The position numbers and the translations under genes were made by a program. Positions 63,892 to 64,000 of a stretch of 64,000 nucleotides of DNA are shown piece after piece; within the stretch, counting starts at the first letter, position 1; the number at the start of each line of letters is the position of its first letter. Source of the DNA: an uncultured Rothia sp. (GTDB taxonomy: Bacteria; Actinomycetota; Actinomycetes; Actinomycetales; Micrococcaceae); contig CAMIIO010000005.1 of NCBI GenBank assembly GCA_946221065.1, forward strand, positions 1 through 64,000, given 5' to 3'. The notes beneath the pieces are model-generated. The model had not been told where the DNA came from. It searched no databases and was given only the letters and a program-made list of their open reading frames with translations.

Positions 63892-64000
63892 CATGGAAAA
63901 GAGTATGAGCTCTGCGTAGGGGCAAGAGATAATACGAAACATGGAAATACCACTGGGCTTTCTTATAGTGAGACTGAGATAGCCGCTAAAAGTCCAGCAT

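Noticed and set aside
1..64000. CRISPR arrays, prophage genes or toxin-antitoxin pairs
   Set aside because: No regularly spaced direct repeats, phage structural genes or recognisable toxin-antitoxin families were seen anywhere in the window.

Overview
The window reads as a chromosomal segment of a moderately GC-rich actinobacterium of the Micrococcaceae type, most like Rothia (genus is an inference). Support comes from whiA and opcA, the rapZ-yvcK-whiA-gap-pgk-tpiA-secG order, the DUF3099 and DUF3516 proteins, the SURF1/ctaA/ctaB haem-copper oxidase genes, a SufR-led suf operon, many GTG/TTG starts, and numerous genes with a TANNNT box 6-7 nt before the start codon and no Shine-Dalgarno (leaderless style). 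No phage, insertion sequence, CRISPR array or rRNA was seen.

Layout. 0.2-4.1 kb: uvrB, then a TerC metal transporter preceded by a recognisable yybP-ykoY (Mn2+) riboswitch. 4.2-15.7 kb: a less conserved block with a secreted beta-helix lipoprotein, a proline-iminopeptidase-like hydrolase, a Ski2-type/DUF3516 helicase, a two-gene ABC exporter whose second gene is truncated head-on into a truncated GrpB-SGNH fusion gene, and formate-THF ligase. 15.8-29.4 kb: core genes metallo-beta-lactamase hydrolase, uvrA, HAD phosphatase, uvrC, rapZ, yvcK, whiA, then gap-pgk-tpiA-secG. 29.5-36.2 kb (minus strand): tkt-tal-zwf-opcA-pgl, the pentose phosphate genes. 36.7-40.6 kb: ctaB (haem O synthase), convergent ctaA (haem A synthase) and an ABC-2 exporter pair. 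40.8-45.5 kb: sufR-sufB-sufD-sufC-sufT for Fe-S assembly. 45.5-48.5 kb (minus): zinc metallopeptidase and the biotin ECF transporter bioY-bioM-bioN with a BioQ-like operator. 48.7-50.7 kb: an ABC-F ATPase and a self-contained unit encoding a 30-residue acidic peptide. 50.7-53.3 kb (minus): DUF457-type membrane hydrolase, SURF1, a Cys/His mini-protein, DUF3099. 53.5-63.8 kb: fabG, an atypical SDR, serB, an ABC ATPase, a SpoU rRNA/tRNA methyltransferase, rpmE type B, an LCP cell-wall ligase, a HIRAN-like membrane protein, pepN and tRNA-Leu(GAG).

The genes serve nucleotide excision repair (uvrABC), central carbon flow (glycolysis trunk plus oxidative and non-oxidative pentose phosphate branches), respiration (haem A/O, SURF1), Fe-S assembly, biotin uptake and wall assembly. 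The most unusual signals are the head-on truncation at about 13.02 kb, strand-asymmetric composition tracts that ignore gene orientation, the 30-aa peptide unit at 50.4-50.7 kb, an intrinsic terminator inside the tkt leader, the TerC riboswitch with a visible ribosome-site switch hairpin, and a BioQ-like site overlapping a leaderless bioY promoter.
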